Of a stretch of DNA of 64,000 nt, positions 8,298 through 17,219 are shown one piece after another; position 1 is the first letter of the stretch, and the number at the start of each line of letters is the position of its first letter. A model generated the notes under the pieces. That model saw only the letters and a list, made by a program, of their open reading frames with translations, had not been told where the DNA came from and did no database searches. Source of the DNA: JAXGXJ01 sp050943595 (GTDB lineage: Bacteria > Actinomycetota > Thermoleophilia > RBG-16-64-13); assembly GCA_050943595.1 (NCBI GenBank), contig JBMNPM010000003.1, forward strand, positions 97,707 through 161,706. Reading direction: 5' to 3'. A program made the position numbers and the translations under genes.

Positions 8298-9405
8298 TCA
8301 TCCTGATGACCGGATGTCGTCGTCGCCCGGACTGCCGGGAGAGCGAAGCGATAAGAGCCGCCGGCGTTTGATCAACCGCATCCTGGTTGTGGGAGGTTTT
8401 GTCATCTGCATGGCCATAGTCGCCGCGGCCGTGATGGGGGCTATCCGACTGGTGTGCGATGAACCAACGGAGGCGACTGAAACCACGATCGCCCCGGGTA
8501 CTGCCATCGTGGATGTCTCTTCCGGGCTCGGTGCCACTCAAGTGGCCAAGCTTCTGAAGGATAAGGGCGTCATCGAATCCTCGTCCGCCTTTGTGGACCT
8601 CGCCAAGGCCCGGGGGAGTGAAAACAAACTCCGTCCCGGTATCTACAGCTTCGCCCAGGGCGAAAAACTGCTCACCGTCGTGGAAAAACTCGAGAAGGGT
8701 GCCGGATTGCCCAGCGAGAAGGTCACCATACCCGAAGGCATGGCCATAGGCCAAACCGCCACTTTGCTCACCAAGAGCGGTAAAATCGATGGGAAGGCGT
8801 ATGGCGACCTGGCCCGACAAACGGACTCATTCACCATACCTAGGGTAGGAGAATCGGCACCCAAGGTAACCACTCTGGAAGGACTTCTGTTCCCGAGCAC
8901 TTACTACCTACTCTCCGATGATGGCCCCAAACAACTCATTGAGGCCCAGTTGAATGCCTTCGCCGCCATGACCGAAGACCTCCCCTGGGACAACGCCAAG
9001 TCATTGGGTGTGAGCCCGTACCAGATCGTCATCATCGCCTCTCTCATCGAGAAAGAAGCAAAGGTAGCCGACGAACGGAGCAAAGTGGCGGCAGTCATCT
9101 ATAACCGCCTCAAGAAGAACATGCCCTTGGGTGTCGATGCTACGGTACGCTACGCCGTCAACAAGTGGACGGGTGACCTCACTGAGAAGGATCTGAAAAT
9201 AGATTCACCCTACAATACCCGCGTAAAGAACGGGCTCCCACCGGCTCCCATCGCCAGTCCCGGAATAGCGGCACTTAAGGCAGCCCTGGGGCCCGCCGAC
9301 GTGGACTACCTCTACTACGTGCTGAACGACAGCGAAGGTCACCACTTCTTTACGGCCTCATACGATGAATTCCTGAGGGCCAAACAACAGGCTCCCCCGC
9401 AGTAA
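8287..9405 (+). CDS. mltG: Endolytic murein transglycosylase MltG (YceG-like)
   Basis: A 372-residue inner-membrane enzyme that cleaves nascent glycan strands and so limits their length. There is a short cytoplasmic tail, one membrane helix (residues about 30-53), a LysM-like lobe (GIYSFAQGEKLLTVVEKL) and the catalytic YceG domain. The catalytic glutamate lies in ASLIEKEAK, followed by KVAAVIYNRL, YNTRVKNGLPPAPIASPG and a closing VLNDSEGHHFF. The start is a GTG inside ruvX. All family landmarks are present. Confidence 0.95.
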   Translation: MNSDHPDDRMSSSPGLPGERSDKSRRRLINRILVVGGFVICMAIVAAAVMGAIRLVCDEPTEATETTIAPGTAIVDVSSGLGATQVAKLLKDKGVIESSSAFVDLAKARGSENKLRPGIYSFAQGEKLLTVVEKLEKGAGLPSEKVTIPEGMAIGQTATLLTKSGKIDGKAYGDLARQTDSFTIPRVGESAPKVTTLEGLLFPSTYYLLSDDGPKQLIEAQLNAFAAMTEDLPWDNAKSLGVSPYQIVIIASLIEKEAKVADERSKVAAVIYNRLKKNMPLGVDATVRYAVNKWTGDLTEKDLKIDSPYNTRVKNGLPPAPIASPGIAALKAALGPADVDYLYYVLNDSEGHHFFTASYDEFLRAKQQAPPQ

Positions 9406-9531
9406 CCGCCGGCGTGGCGACCGACGCCGGTGCCAGAGTGGTACAAAGGTCCTAGAGCCCCTCTTGAGACCCTGCGGTACTGTGTATTTATCGGTGCCAG
9501 ACCCACTCGCAAAGACAGCGGAGGTGAAAGC

Positions 9532-10398
9532 ATGGGGGAGCTAGGGACAGACATCACCGCCCAGACAGGGCTTCTCGCCCTTCTCGGGCATCCGGTACGA
9601 CATTCTTTGTCCCCTCGCATTCACAATGCCGCCCTGCAGGCCCAGGGCGTTAATATGGTCTACCTCGCCTTTGATGTGCCCCCGAGCCTTTTGTCTCCGG
9701 CCGTAGAGGGACTGCGTACACTCGGCGTCCGCGGTGCGAACATAACCATCCCTCACAAAGAACACGTAGTGGGACTCCTAGACCGTCTGGACCCCCTGGC
9801 GGATCAGGTCGGTGCCGTAAACACCATCGTCAACGATGACGGCGTCCTCAGCGGCCATAATACCGACGTGGAAGGATTCCAGAGCGCACTCCGCAGCCTC
9901 TTACCCGAAGGGGCGGAAGGACGCCGCTGCTTGGTGGCGGGTGCAGGCGGTGCAGCTCGTGCCGTGCTGGCAGCCCTGGTTGCCGAGCGTGTGCAGACCA
10001 TATGGGTCCTCAACCGAACTCTTTCCCGCGCAGAAGCCCTATGCTCAACGGCGATCGAGTGGGGAGCGGATTACTGCGCACCGATCACGGAAGACCACCT
10101 CGATCAGGTCGGCCCCTCTGCGGACGTGATCGTCAACGCGACCTCCGTCGGCCTCGATCCCGCCGGCAAAGGGAGCCCCTTTCCTGCCGATATCCTTAAT
10201 AGCAACCAGGCGGTGATCGATCTCGTCTACGGTTCCGCCCCCACGGCATTGATGCGACAGGCCCAAGCCCGAGGAGCACTCACCATCGATGGCACCGAGA
10301 TGCTATTGATCCAAGCCGCCAATGCTTACCGCCTCTGGACGGGCATAGACGCTCCTCTGGACATAATGCGGGCCGTCATCAGGCGGCCGGGCACCTAA
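9532..10398 (+). CDS. aroE: Shikimate 5-dehydrogenase
   Basis: Reduces 3-dehydroshikimate to shikimate with NADPH, step four of the shikimate pathway. I chose the ATG at 9532 because GGAGGTG lies 6 bases upstream; an open frame extends to 9430 but adds an unrelated N-terminus. 288 residues. The substrate site GHPVRHSLSPRIHN, the catalytic lysine in NITIPHKE and the aspartate in NTDVEGF are present. The nucleotide-binding loop is GAGGAARAV, followed by NRT. Its stop codon is immediately followed by the pilB ATG, so expression with the pilus ATPases is likely. Confidence 0.96.
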   Translation: MGELGTDITAQTGLLALLGHPVRHSLSPRIHNAALQAQGVNMVYLAFDVPPSLLSPAVEGLRTLGVRGANITIPHKEHVVGLLDRLDPLADQVGAVNTIVNDDGVLSGHNTDVEGFQSALRSLLPEGAEGRRCLVAGAGGAARAVLAALVAERVQTIWVLNRTLSRAEALCSTAIEWGADYCAPITEDHLDQVGPSADVIVNATSVGLDPAGKGSPFPADILNSNQAVIDLVYGSAPTALMRQAQARGALTIDGTEMLLIQAANAYRLWTGIDAPLDIMRAVIRRPGT

Positions 10399-12135
10399 AT
10401 GCGTGCCACCCAGGCTCCCGGGGAGGAGATCCTCCGCAATCGGCTGTGGAGAAAACGAGCCGTCGAGATACTGGTCGCAGAAGGCCTTCTCACCAACGAG
10501 CAGTCTCAACAGGCGCTCGCTCAGCAACAGACTGATACCGAAGCATGGATCGACGACATCGCACTATCGCGCAAGTGGGTGACCAAGGATCACCTCATGA
10601 AGACCTTGGCCCACTCCATCGGCGTCACGTACGTCGACCTACCGGCCGTCCAGGTGGATCCGGCGGCCGCCCGACTCCTCTCCCAACGTGACGCCCATCG
10701 CTACAAGGTCCTGCCCCTCGCCTACTTGAACGACCACACCATCCTGGTGGCTATGGCAGAGCCGTCCAACATCGTCACCATCGACGACCTACGCATCCTA
10801 ACCGGGCTGGACATCGAACCGGCGCTGGCCGACCGGGGCGAGATCATCGCAGCCCTGTCCAAGCTAAGGGGAGCTGCAGACCAGGTCTCCGCGCAGCTCA
10901 ACATCTACTCCGGGGAGGACAATCAGGCCGGCCCAGACGAGCCTAAAGACATCCGGGAGCAGGTCGACGCCCCGCCGGTGGTACGACTGGTCAATGACAT
11001 CCTGGCCCGCGCCGTCGACGAGGGCGCCTCCGACATTCACTTCGAACCCCAGGAGGGGGGACTTCTGGTTCGCTTCCGACACGATGGCGTGTTGCACCGG
11101 ACCATGACCATCCCCAAGCGCCTCCAGGCGGGTGTGCTCTCCCGGTTAAAAATCATGGCCGATCTCGATATAGCCGAACGTCGCATCCCTCAGGACGGCT
11201 GTATCGACCTCTTCGTGAGCGGACGACCCATCGACCTGCGCGTAGCCTCTCTCCCTACCGTGTTCGGGGAGAAGATAGCCGTCCGTCTCTTGGATCGCTC
11301 CACAGCCGTGTTGCGCCTGGAGCAACTGGGTTTCTCAATCCAAGCTATGGAGCAGTACGAGCGTTCCTTCCGCAAACCCTACGGGGCCATTCTGGTCACC
11401 GGGCCAACCGGATCGGGCAAATCCACCACCCTGTACGCCACGCTCAACATCCTCAACACGGTGGAGAAGAACATCATCACCGTGGAGGATCCGGTAGAGT
11501 ACCGGCTGGCCGGTATCAACCAGGTGCAGATCAACCCCAAGGCGGGTCTCACTTTCGCTTCGGGATTGCGCTCCATACTGCGTTGCGACCCGGACATCGT
11601 CATGGTGGGGGAGATCCGGGACAAAGAGACGGCCCGGATCGCCATCGAGTCGGCCCTCACCGGTCACCTGGTGCTCTCCACCTTACACACCAACGACGCT
11701 CCCGGAGCGCTCACCCGGCTCACAGAGATGGGAGTGGAACCCTTCCTTACTGCATCCGCTGTGGACTGCGTCATCGCCCAGCGATTGGTACGCAAACTGT
11801 GTGAACACTGCCGGGAGTCCTACCAACCCGGCCCCACCGCCCTCAAGAACTACCAATTCCCTTCGCAGCTCCTCAATTCATGGGACCACAAGACCCTGTA
11901 CCGGGCCGTAGGTTGTAACCGCTGCAGCAACACCGGCTACAAGGGTCGTCTGGGCCTCTACGAGACCATGCCTATCACCGAAGCCATTGAGGGATTGATC
12001 GTGGAGCGCCGGAATGTCGATGAGATCGGCAGAGTCGCACGGGCTGAAGGCATGCTCAGCCTCAGAGACGACGGATTGAGACGTGTCGTCGAAGGAGTGA
12101 CCACCATGGAGGAGATATCGAGGGTGATCGTATGA
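10399..12135 (+). CDS. pilB: Type IV pilus extension ATPase PilB (GspE family)
   Basis: A hexameric ATPase that powers pilin polymerisation. 578 residues: an N-terminal MshEN-like region (residues about 20-150), then the ATPase core with Walker A GPTGSGKSTT, an Asp box, Walker B DIVMVGEIRD and the His box LVLSTLHTNDA. The zinc-binding tetracysteine module is intact (CEHCRES, then CNRCSNTGYKG). In the MshEN part the RLG triplets that contact cyclic di-GMP are altered (RAVEILVAEG; WIDDIALSRK), so ligand binding is doubtful. The start codon touches the aroE stop. It is followed by pilT and pilC. Confidence 0.94.
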   Translation: MRATQAPGEEILRNRLWRKRAVEILVAEGLLTNEQSQQALAQQQTDTEAWIDDIALSRKWVTKDHLMKTLAHSIGVTYVDLPAVQVDPAAARLLSQRDAHRYKVLPLAYLNDHTILVAMAEPSNIVTIDDLRILTGLDIEPALADRGEIIAALSKLRGAADQVSAQLNIYSGEDNQAGPDEPKDIREQVDAPPVVRLVNDILARAVDEGASDIHFEPQEGGLLVRFRHDGVLHRTMTIPKRLQAGVLSRLKIMADLDIAERRIPQDGCIDLFVSGRPIDLRVASLPTVFGEKIAVRLLDRSTAVLRLEQLGFSIQAMEQYERSFRKPYGAILVTGPTGSGKSTTLYATLNILNTVEKNIITVEDPVEYRLAGINQVQINPKAGLTFASGLRSILRCDPDIVMVGEIRDKETARIAIESALTGHLVLSTLHTNDAPGALTRLTEMGVEPFLTASAVDCVIAQRLVRKLCEHCRESYQPGPTALKNYQFPSQLLNSWDHKTLYRAVGCNRCSNTGYKGRLGLYETMPITEAIEGLIVERRNVDEIGRVARAEGMLSLRDDGLRRVVEGVTTMEEISRVIV

Positions 12136-12169
12136 ACAGATGGTGCCGCGCCGGGAGGAACGACTAGTC

Positions 12170-13261
12170 GTGAACCTGGACGATGTGCTGACCGAAGTGG
12201 CTACCTTGGGGGCATCCGACCTGCATCTCACGGTGGATGTGCCTCCGATGGCGCGTCTCGACGGAGAGTTGCAGAGACTGGACCATCCCGCGCTCACCGT
12301 CGATCAGGCCCGAGAACTCATTTACAGCATGCTCACACCGGAACAACAACAAAAGTTGGAGACAGACTGGGAGATAGACTTCTCGTATTCTCTCTACGAC
12401 CAGACGCGTTTCCGTGTGAACGCATATTTCCAGCGCGGCAGTCTGTCCGCCGCGCTACGTGCGGTCCCGGCGGAGATCAAGACGATCGAAGAACTGGGAT
12501 TACCCCATGTCATACACTCCTTCTGCCACAAGCCGCGAGGATTCGTTCTGATAACCGGCCCCACAGGCTCGGGTAAATCAACCACCTTGGCGGCCATTAT
12601 CGACGAGATCAACCAGACCCGTTCGGATCACATCGTCACCATTGAAGACCCCATCGAATTCCTGCACCGCCACAAGAACTGCGTTGTCAACCAGCGGGAA
12701 GTGGGTAGCGACACCAGAGGATTTCCCATGGCGCTGCGCTCCGCCATGCGACAAGACCCCGATGTCATCCTCATCGGCGAGATGCGCGACCTGGAAACCA
12801 TACAAATCGCCCTCACGGCGGCCGAGACCGGCCACCTTGTGTTCGCCACCCTCCATACGCAGGACTGCCCCCAGACCATCGACCGGATCATCGATGTTTT
12901 TCCTCCGCACCAACAGGAGCAGATACGAGTACAGATAGCCGCCACCCTAGAAGGAGTGGTGACTCAACAACTCCTGCGCAGAATGACTGGTCAGGGGCGC
13001 GTGGGGGCGTTCGAGGTACTCATCTCGACCTCAGCGGTGCGCAACCTCATCCGCGAGGGGAAGACTCACCAGCTCTACACGGTCATGCAGACAGGGAGCC
13101 GGTTGGGCATGCAGACGATGAATGCCTCCCTGTCCTGTTTAGTGCGCAAGGGGGTCATCACAAAAGAAACAGCCATGCGTCGTTCATCGAACCCGGATGA
13201 TCTCGAGCGACTATTGACGACAGGAGCCGGTGCATACATAGAGGAGCAGGTTCGTGGGTAG
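12170..13261 (+). CDS. pilT: Type IV pilus retraction ATPase PilT
   Basis: Drives pilus disassembly and retraction. About 363 residues with the typical opening (GASDLHLTV, PPMARLDGEL), Walker A GPTGSGKSTT, Walker B DVILIGEMRD, the His box GHLVFATLHTQD and the PilT C-terminus (VRNLIREGKTHQLYTVMQ). I prefer the GTG at 12170, preceded by GGGAGG; an in-frame ATG lies 30 bases upstream. There is no zinc tetracysteine, consistent with PilT rather than PilB. Its end overlaps pilC by 8 bases. Confidence 0.94.
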   Translation: MNLDDVLTEVATLGASDLHLTVDVPPMARLDGELQRLDHPALTVDQARELIYSMLTPEQQQKLETDWEIDFSYSLYDQTRFRVNAYFQRGSLSAALRAVPAEIKTIEELGLPHVIHSFCHKPRGFVLITGPTGSGKSTTLAAIIDEINQTRSDHIVTIEDPIEFLHRHKNCVVNQREVGSDTRGFPMALRSAMRQDPDVILIGEMRDLETIQIALTAAETGHLVFATLHTQDCPQTIDRIIDVFPPHQQEQIRVQIAATLEGVVTQQLLRRMTGQGRVGAFEVLISTSAVRNLIREGKTHQLYTVMQTGSRLGMQTMNASLSCLVRKGVITKETAMRRSSNPDDLERLLTTGAGAYIEEQVRG

Positions 13262-14468
13262 ATACCACTACGCGGCCAGACGGGATCAGGGCGAACTTGT
13301 ATGCGGGGAGCTGGTTGGCGAGACTAAAACTGCCGCCATCGCTGAGCTCAGACGCAAGGGGTTCACGGTGATCCGGCTCGAGAAGAAGTGGGAACTTCCC
13401 GACCTCAACAGGCTACGGGAATCGACTACGCCCATCAAGGCAAGAGACAAAGCCGTCCTTACCCGTCAGTTCGCCACCATGATCAATTCCGGGTTGGCCG
13501 TGATGCGTGCGCTCTCCATCCTAGAGAAACAGACAGAAAACCTCAGACTACGCAGGTTGACCGGCGCCGTGCGAGCAGATGTCGAGGCAGGCATGCCGCT
13601 CTCCGACGCGATGGCCAAACATCCGGTCGCCTTCGACCGGCTCTACGTGGCCATGGTCCGAGCCGGAGAGACGGGCGGGGCGCTCGACCAGACCCTCGAT
13701 CGTCTTGCCGTCCAGTTGGAGAAGGACGACAGTATCCGCCGCTCGATCAAGTCCGCCGTGGCATACCCCGCCCTTATCGGTGCCTTTGCCGTTTTGATGA
13801 TGTTCGGCATGATCTTGTTTGTTATCCCCGTCTTCGCCACCATGTATAAGGACCTGGGTGGCGAGCTACCTTCGCTGACGCAGCTGATGATGGCCATCAG
13901 CACCTTGATGACCGGTTATTGGTTCATAGTCTTTCCACTGCTCATAGTGATTGGATGGAGCATCCTGCGCTTCAAGAAGACAGAGCAGGGACACCGTGTC
14001 TGGGATCGGATGAAACTGAAATTGCCCATGAAACTGGGGCCGGTGATCCAGAAGGTCGCCGTAGCACGCTTTAGCCGCACCTTGGCCACACTGCTGAGCT
14101 CCGGGGTGCCCATCCTGCAGGCCATCGACATTACCGGCGCGACCTCCGGCAACAGCGTGATCGAGGAGTCGATGGTCTACGTCGCCAAGAGCGTCAGCGC
14201 CGGTGAGACGATCGCGCGACCCCTGAGCCGCGCACCGGTATTTCCGCCAATGGTCACCAACATGATATCTATCGGTGAAGAGACCGGCACTCTGGACTCG
14301 ATGCTAAACAAGATAGCCGATTTCTATGAAGACGAGACCGATACAGCCATTAAGTCGTTGACGTCGATCATCGAACCCATCATGATGATGTTCATCGGCG
14401 GCATGGTGGGACTTATTGTTATTTCCATGTACCTGCCTATATTCAACATGATGAACCTCGTCAAGTGA
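13254..14468 (+). CDS. pilC: Type IV pilus inner-membrane platform protein PilC (GspF family)
   Basis: 404 residues. The N-terminal cytoplasmic part (GELVGETKTAAIAELRRKG) is followed by two T2SSF repeats, each with helices and membrane spans (residues about 170-195, 218-240 and 375-398). Family landmarks are TRQFATMINSGL, GLAVMRALSILE, the GETGGALD-type loop and GEETGTLDSML. PilC anchors the ATPases and rotates or scaffolds pilin insertion. It is the last + strand gene. In related genomes prepilin peptidase and pilM-N-O would be expected next; here they are 45 kb away on the other strand. Confidence 0.95.
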   Translation: MGRYHYAARRDQGELVCGELVGETKTAAIAELRRKGFTVIRLEKKWELPDLNRLRESTTPIKARDKAVLTRQFATMINSGLAVMRALSILEKQTENLRLRRLTGAVRADVEAGMPLSDAMAKHPVAFDRLYVAMVRAGETGGALDQTLDRLAVQLEKDDSIRRSIKSAVAYPALIGAFAVLMMFGMILFVIPVFATMYKDLGGELPSLTQLMMAISTLMTGYWFIVFPLLIVIGWSILRFKKTEQGHRVWDRMKLKLPMKLGPVIQKVAVARFSRTLATLLSSGVPILQAIDITGATSGNSVIEESMVYVAKSVSAGETIARPLSRAPVFPPMVTNMISIGEETGTLDSMLNKIADFYEDETDTAIKSLTSIIEPIMMMFIGGMVGLIVISMYLPIFNMMNLVK

Positions 14469-14474
14469 AGCACG

Positions 14475-14631
14475 GCCGTGCAGGAGATGTAGACAGCACG
14501 CACCGGGCGTAGCCCAAGGGAGCGATACCCGGCGCCTCTATGCCTTATGCCTATACGAGATGCTGATATTCGTGCGCGATCAATGCACGATAATGTGCAT
14601 TATGTAAAGTAACGGCGCACGGCCCCTTTTT
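14475..14631 (+). other. Candidate structured RNA or complex 3' UTR after pilC
   Basis: A non-coding block of about 157 bases can close on itself. GCCGTGC (14475-14481) pairs with GCACGGC (14617-14623), which is followed at once by CCCTTTTT, like an intrinsic terminator with a very large loop. Inside, CCGGG (14503-14507) pairs with CCCGG (14528-14532), and AATGCAC-GATAAT-GTGCATT (14582-14601) is a perfect 7-bp hairpin. I recognise no known riboswitch or sRNA. It may be a pilC 3' UTR or a separate RNA. Confidence 0.3.
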
Positions 14632-14695
14632 GCTTGTCTGCGACAAACAGGCGTCAATGAAACAGACGTCAGTGGCAACCGGAAAGCATTACGAC

Positions 14696-14926
14696 TCATG
14701 AAGCCCCGGCTTCATCACCGGCTGCGAACATACGGCATCGCTCCTGTACGCCCCCACATTTTCCGCCATTACGTTCGGCCTTGACACACAGCGTACACAA
14801 ATCGCCTTTGTGGGGCCCGTGATCGGTCTGATTGCCACAGTAGCGGTTAATACAGCGGAAGGCGTCGCCGCCACAGGGAGCCACAATCACCGCACAATCG
14901 TCATCTGGGAGGCCGCGACTCGCCAT
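14696..14926 (-). CDS. Small cysteine-rich protein
   Basis: A 76-residue frame starting 3 bases after the apt stop on the - strand. The ATG is preceded at normal spacing by GAGGT, which lies within the end of apt. It has eight cysteines, including CINRYC and CTLC, a zinc-ribbon-like spacing. There is no signal peptide or membrane segment. Codon use and the ribosome site favour a real gene, but I cannot match it to a family. It may bind a metal. The frame could also be chance. Confidence 0.45.
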   Translation of the reverse strand: MASRGLPDDDCAVIVAPCGGDAFRCINRYCGNQTDHGPHKGDLCTLCVKAERNGGKCGGVQERCRMFAAGDEAGAS

Positions 14927-14929
14927 GGA

Positions 14930-15448
14930 TCATACCTCGTACTCCACCAAACTGAACACTTCGTAGCCGGCCAGGCGATCACGTCCGCCCAGCGCGGTCA
15001 ATTCGATGATGAAGGCTAGACCGGCAACCACCCCGCCCGCTTTTTCGACCAACTGGACCTTCGCCTGCGCAGTGCCCCCTGTGGCAAGGAGATCATCATG
15101 AATGAGCACCCGCTGACCCGGCTTGATGGCGTCCACATGCATCTCCAGTGCGTCCGTGCCGTACTCGAGATCGTATTCGCAGCGAGTCACCTCCCAGGGC
15201 AGTTTTCCGGGCTTACGTGCTGCAGCAAAGCCTACACCCAGCTTGTAGGCCAACGCAGCTCCCAGGATGAAACCCCGCGCCTCGGCTCCTAAGATAAGAT
15301 CGATTTTCTTATCACGGGCGAACACTGCCAGCCCGTCGACAGCCAGACGAAGGGCCTCCGCATTTTGGAGCACCGGCATGATGTCGTGGAAAAGAATACC
15401 TTCTTTGGGGTAATCAGGAATGTGGCGGATCAGGTCGCTGAGCTCCAT
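14930..15448 (-). CDS. apt: Adenine phosphoribosyltransferase
   Basis: Salvages adenine to AMP with PRPP. 172 residues from the ATG at 15448, chosen because GAGGAG lies just upstream; a longer frame begins at 15475. Landmarks: IPDYPKEGILFHDI, AEARGFILGAALAYKLG, RKPGKLPWE, and the PRPP-binding loop as VLIHDDLLATGGTA, where the usual VDDLLATGGT pattern is preserved. It ends in FSLVEYEV. It lies at the 3' end of the ftsR-like gene cluster with a 48-base gap, probably the same transcript. Confidence 0.95.
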   Translation of the reverse strand: MELSDLIRHIPDYPKEGILFHDIMPVLQNAEALRLAVDGLAVFARDKKIDLILGAEARGFILGAALAYKLGVGFAAARKPGKLPWEVTRCEYDLEYGTDALEMHVDAIKPGQRVLIHDDLLATGGTAQAKVQLVEKAGGVVAGLAFIIELTALGGRDRLAGYEVFSLVEYEV

Positions 15449-15496
15449 CGTTCTCCTCGTTGGCGGATACGGCATAGCAGATCAAGGGATATTGAA

Positions 15497-16231
15497 TCAT
15501 ACCAGCAGTTTGCGCAGCTCCTTGTAGAGCAACAGATGGAGTAGTTGGGAAAGTAGAGCCCCCAGATCATCCAACATCTTCTCCCCATGTGCCCGCTTTT
15601 CGGGGTGTGTGGAGCGAAGAGACGGCATCGTGACCTGCTCAATAAGGGCGGCTTCGCGTTCTACAGAGGAACTCAGCAGTCGCAAGTTCCGAGGCTCCAC
15701 CCCAAAACCGGCAAGCAGATGGCATATGCGGGCGATCTCCAGGTCACTTTCCGTCAGGACCGGACCCGACTGGCCGGAGCGATCCACCAGCCGGTATTCG
15801 GCCAAAATCCGGAAGAAGTCGGCATCAACACCGGCCGCCTCGGGAGCCTCATCCCACGAATATATGGGCTTCTCACGCTTGAGGACCGCGCCGGTGCGCA
15901 GAGGAGTTGCCATGGGGTCGAGCGGTCGACCCGCTCCGAGCGCGGCGCCACGGTCCACACGCTGACGGATGACGTCCAAAGGCAGATACTCGTCGCGCTG
16001 TAGGGTGAGGATGGTCCGCAAACGGCGGATGTCGGCCGCTCCATACTTGCGGTATCGCCCGGGCGTTCGGAGCGGAGTCAGCAGGCCGCGGTCCTCAAGA
16101 TAGCGCAACTTGGTTATGCTCAGGTCGGGAAAATCCGGACGCAGCTGCTCCACGACCTGCCCGATGCTCCACAGTTTCTCCGGCCGGGAAGCAGGGCTGG
16201 TCTGCCCCGAATTCCGTGCCTCTTCAGCCAT
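15497..16231 (-). CDS. ftsR: MerR-family regulator of the FtsR type
   Basis: 244 residues. The N-terminal MerR helix-turn-helix carries the FtsR signature SIGQVVEQLRPDFPDLSITK, followed by RYLEDRGLLTPLRTPGRYRK and LRTILTLQRDEYLPL. The C-terminal half is a divergent effector or dimerisation region without the metal-binding cysteines of classical MerR proteins. In actinobacteria FtsR activates the cell-division gene ftsZ, and its gene is typically next to an FHA (GarA/OdhI) gene and gcvH, exactly as here. Three bases separate it from the FHA gene. Assignment is by motif plus synteny. Confidence 0.85.
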   Translation of the reverse strand: MAEEARNSGQTSPASRPEKLWSIGQVVEQLRPDFPDLSITKLRYLEDRGLLTPLRTPGRYRKYGAADIRRLRTILTLQRDEYLPLDVIRQRVDRGAALGAGRPLDPMATPLRTGAVLKREKPIYSWDEAPEAAGVDADFFRILAEYRLVDRSGQSGPVLTESDLEIARICHLLAGFGVEPRNLRLLSSSVEREAALIEQVTMPSLRSTHPEKRAHGEKMLDDLGALLSQLLHLLLYKELRKLLV

Positions 16232-16234
16232 AGC

Positions 16235-16717
16235 CTACCTGCTATCGGCGGGCTCGAGGAACACCAACTTGAACTTACCTATCTGGAGCTCATCTCTCTC
16301 AACCAGACGGTGCCGCTCAATGCGCTTGCGATTGACATAGGTCCCGTTCAGGCTATTGAGATCCTCCAGAACAAAACCGCTGTCATCACGCATGACCCGC
16401 GCGTGGTGCCTAGAGACCGTGACGTCGTCAAGAAATATATCGCTATGGGGGCTGCGACCGATGGTGAGAATGTCCGTATCTAAGGGAATGGTTTCCCCTT
16501 CACGGCCACCGCCGGCACGGATGAGAAGAACCGTGATGGTCTCAGCACCTTGCCCATACAGGATTTCGGACACAGCTTCATCACGCTCGGTAGGAACATA
16601 CATGACGGTTACGTCGTTCAAATCAACAGGGACGAGACGACTCCCACAGCGGCGGCAGAAGATAGAGTCATCTGTGTTTTCAACTCCGCATGTAGGGCAA
16701 TCGGGCATGGAGCTCAC
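16235..16717 (-). CDS. Zinc-ribbon plus FHA domain protein (GarA/OdhI-like)
   Basis: 160 residues. An N-terminal zinc ribbon (CPTC at 8-11 and CRRC about 14 residues later) is joined to a C-terminal FHA domain (LTIGRSPHSDIFLDDVTVSR, HHARV, LEDLNSLNGTYVN) with the phosphothreonine-binding Arg, Ser and Asn residues present. GarA/OdhI proteins control 2-oxoglutarate metabolism and are phosphorylated on an ETTS-type threonine. I see only TVMYVPTERDE in that position, so the regulatory site is altered or absent. It sits between an RsiG-like gene and the ftsR-like gene. Confidence 0.85.
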   Translation of the reverse strand: MSSMPDCPTCGVENTDDSIFCRRCGSRLVPVDLNDVTVMYVPTERDEAVSEILYGQGAETITVLLIRAGGGREGETIPLDTDILTIGRSPHSDIFLDDVTVSRHHARVMRDDSGFVLEDLNSLNGTYVNRKRIERHRLVERDELQIGKFKLVFLEPADSR

Positions 16718-16768
16718 CTTAACTACTCGGTAACTACTTGGATGGCTTCTCCAAAGTGGGTCGAATGT

Positions 16769-17077
16769 TCACGCCGTATCAGGCGAACTGTTGCTTGATT
16801 TTTCTGACTTCTCGGCAGCGTCCGGCGGCCGATGGTTACTCAGAACCTCTGCGAGGGCGGTCAAATCTCCTTCGGTGACCACACTCTCCCCCGCCTGATG
16901 CTTGTCACGGAGACGCCGGACAAGTTCCGCCCGCACAATGTCTATCTCACCGTGAAGCAGTCGCCGTCTCTTCGAGAGCTCACGCTCTTCCTCCGACAGG
17001 CGCTTGACCAAGTCCTTGAGCGCGGCATCGTTGTAGGTCTGAATATTCAACAGACGATGAAAGGTGGTGTCATCCAA
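16769..17077 (-). CDS. RsiG-like anti-sigma protein with cyclic di-GMP motif
   Basis: A small helical, highly charged protein. Its central helix (EERELSKRRRLLHGEIDIVR) fits E(X)3S(X)2R(X)3H(X)3D, one substitution (His for Gln) away from the cyclic di-GMP-binding motif of RsiG, the anti-sigma factor for WhiG. RAELVRRLRD follows, also RsiG-like. Only one copy is present, as expected for a homodimeric version. The start is uncertain: the TTG at 17077 behind AAAGGTG gives a natural N-terminus, while the longer ATG at 17137 lacks a ribosome site and adds a Cys-rich stretch. It lies between gcvH and the FHA gene. Confidence 0.72.
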   Translation of the reverse strand: MDDTTFHRLLNIQTYNDAALKDLVKRLSEEERELSKRRRLLHGEIDIVRAELVRRLRDKHQAGESVVTEGDLTALAEVLSNHRPPDAAEKSEKSSNSSPDTA

Positions 17078-17219
17078 ATTTTCCACACCTTTACTATAGC
17101 AATCACAGTAAGAACCTTCAAGGCAAGATAGAGACATCTAACCAGAAGTGGCGCATTGCACTGAAGCTTCTATTCAGATTGGGGCTTCTATTCACGGTCA
17201 GGCGAGAAAGGTGGACCGT

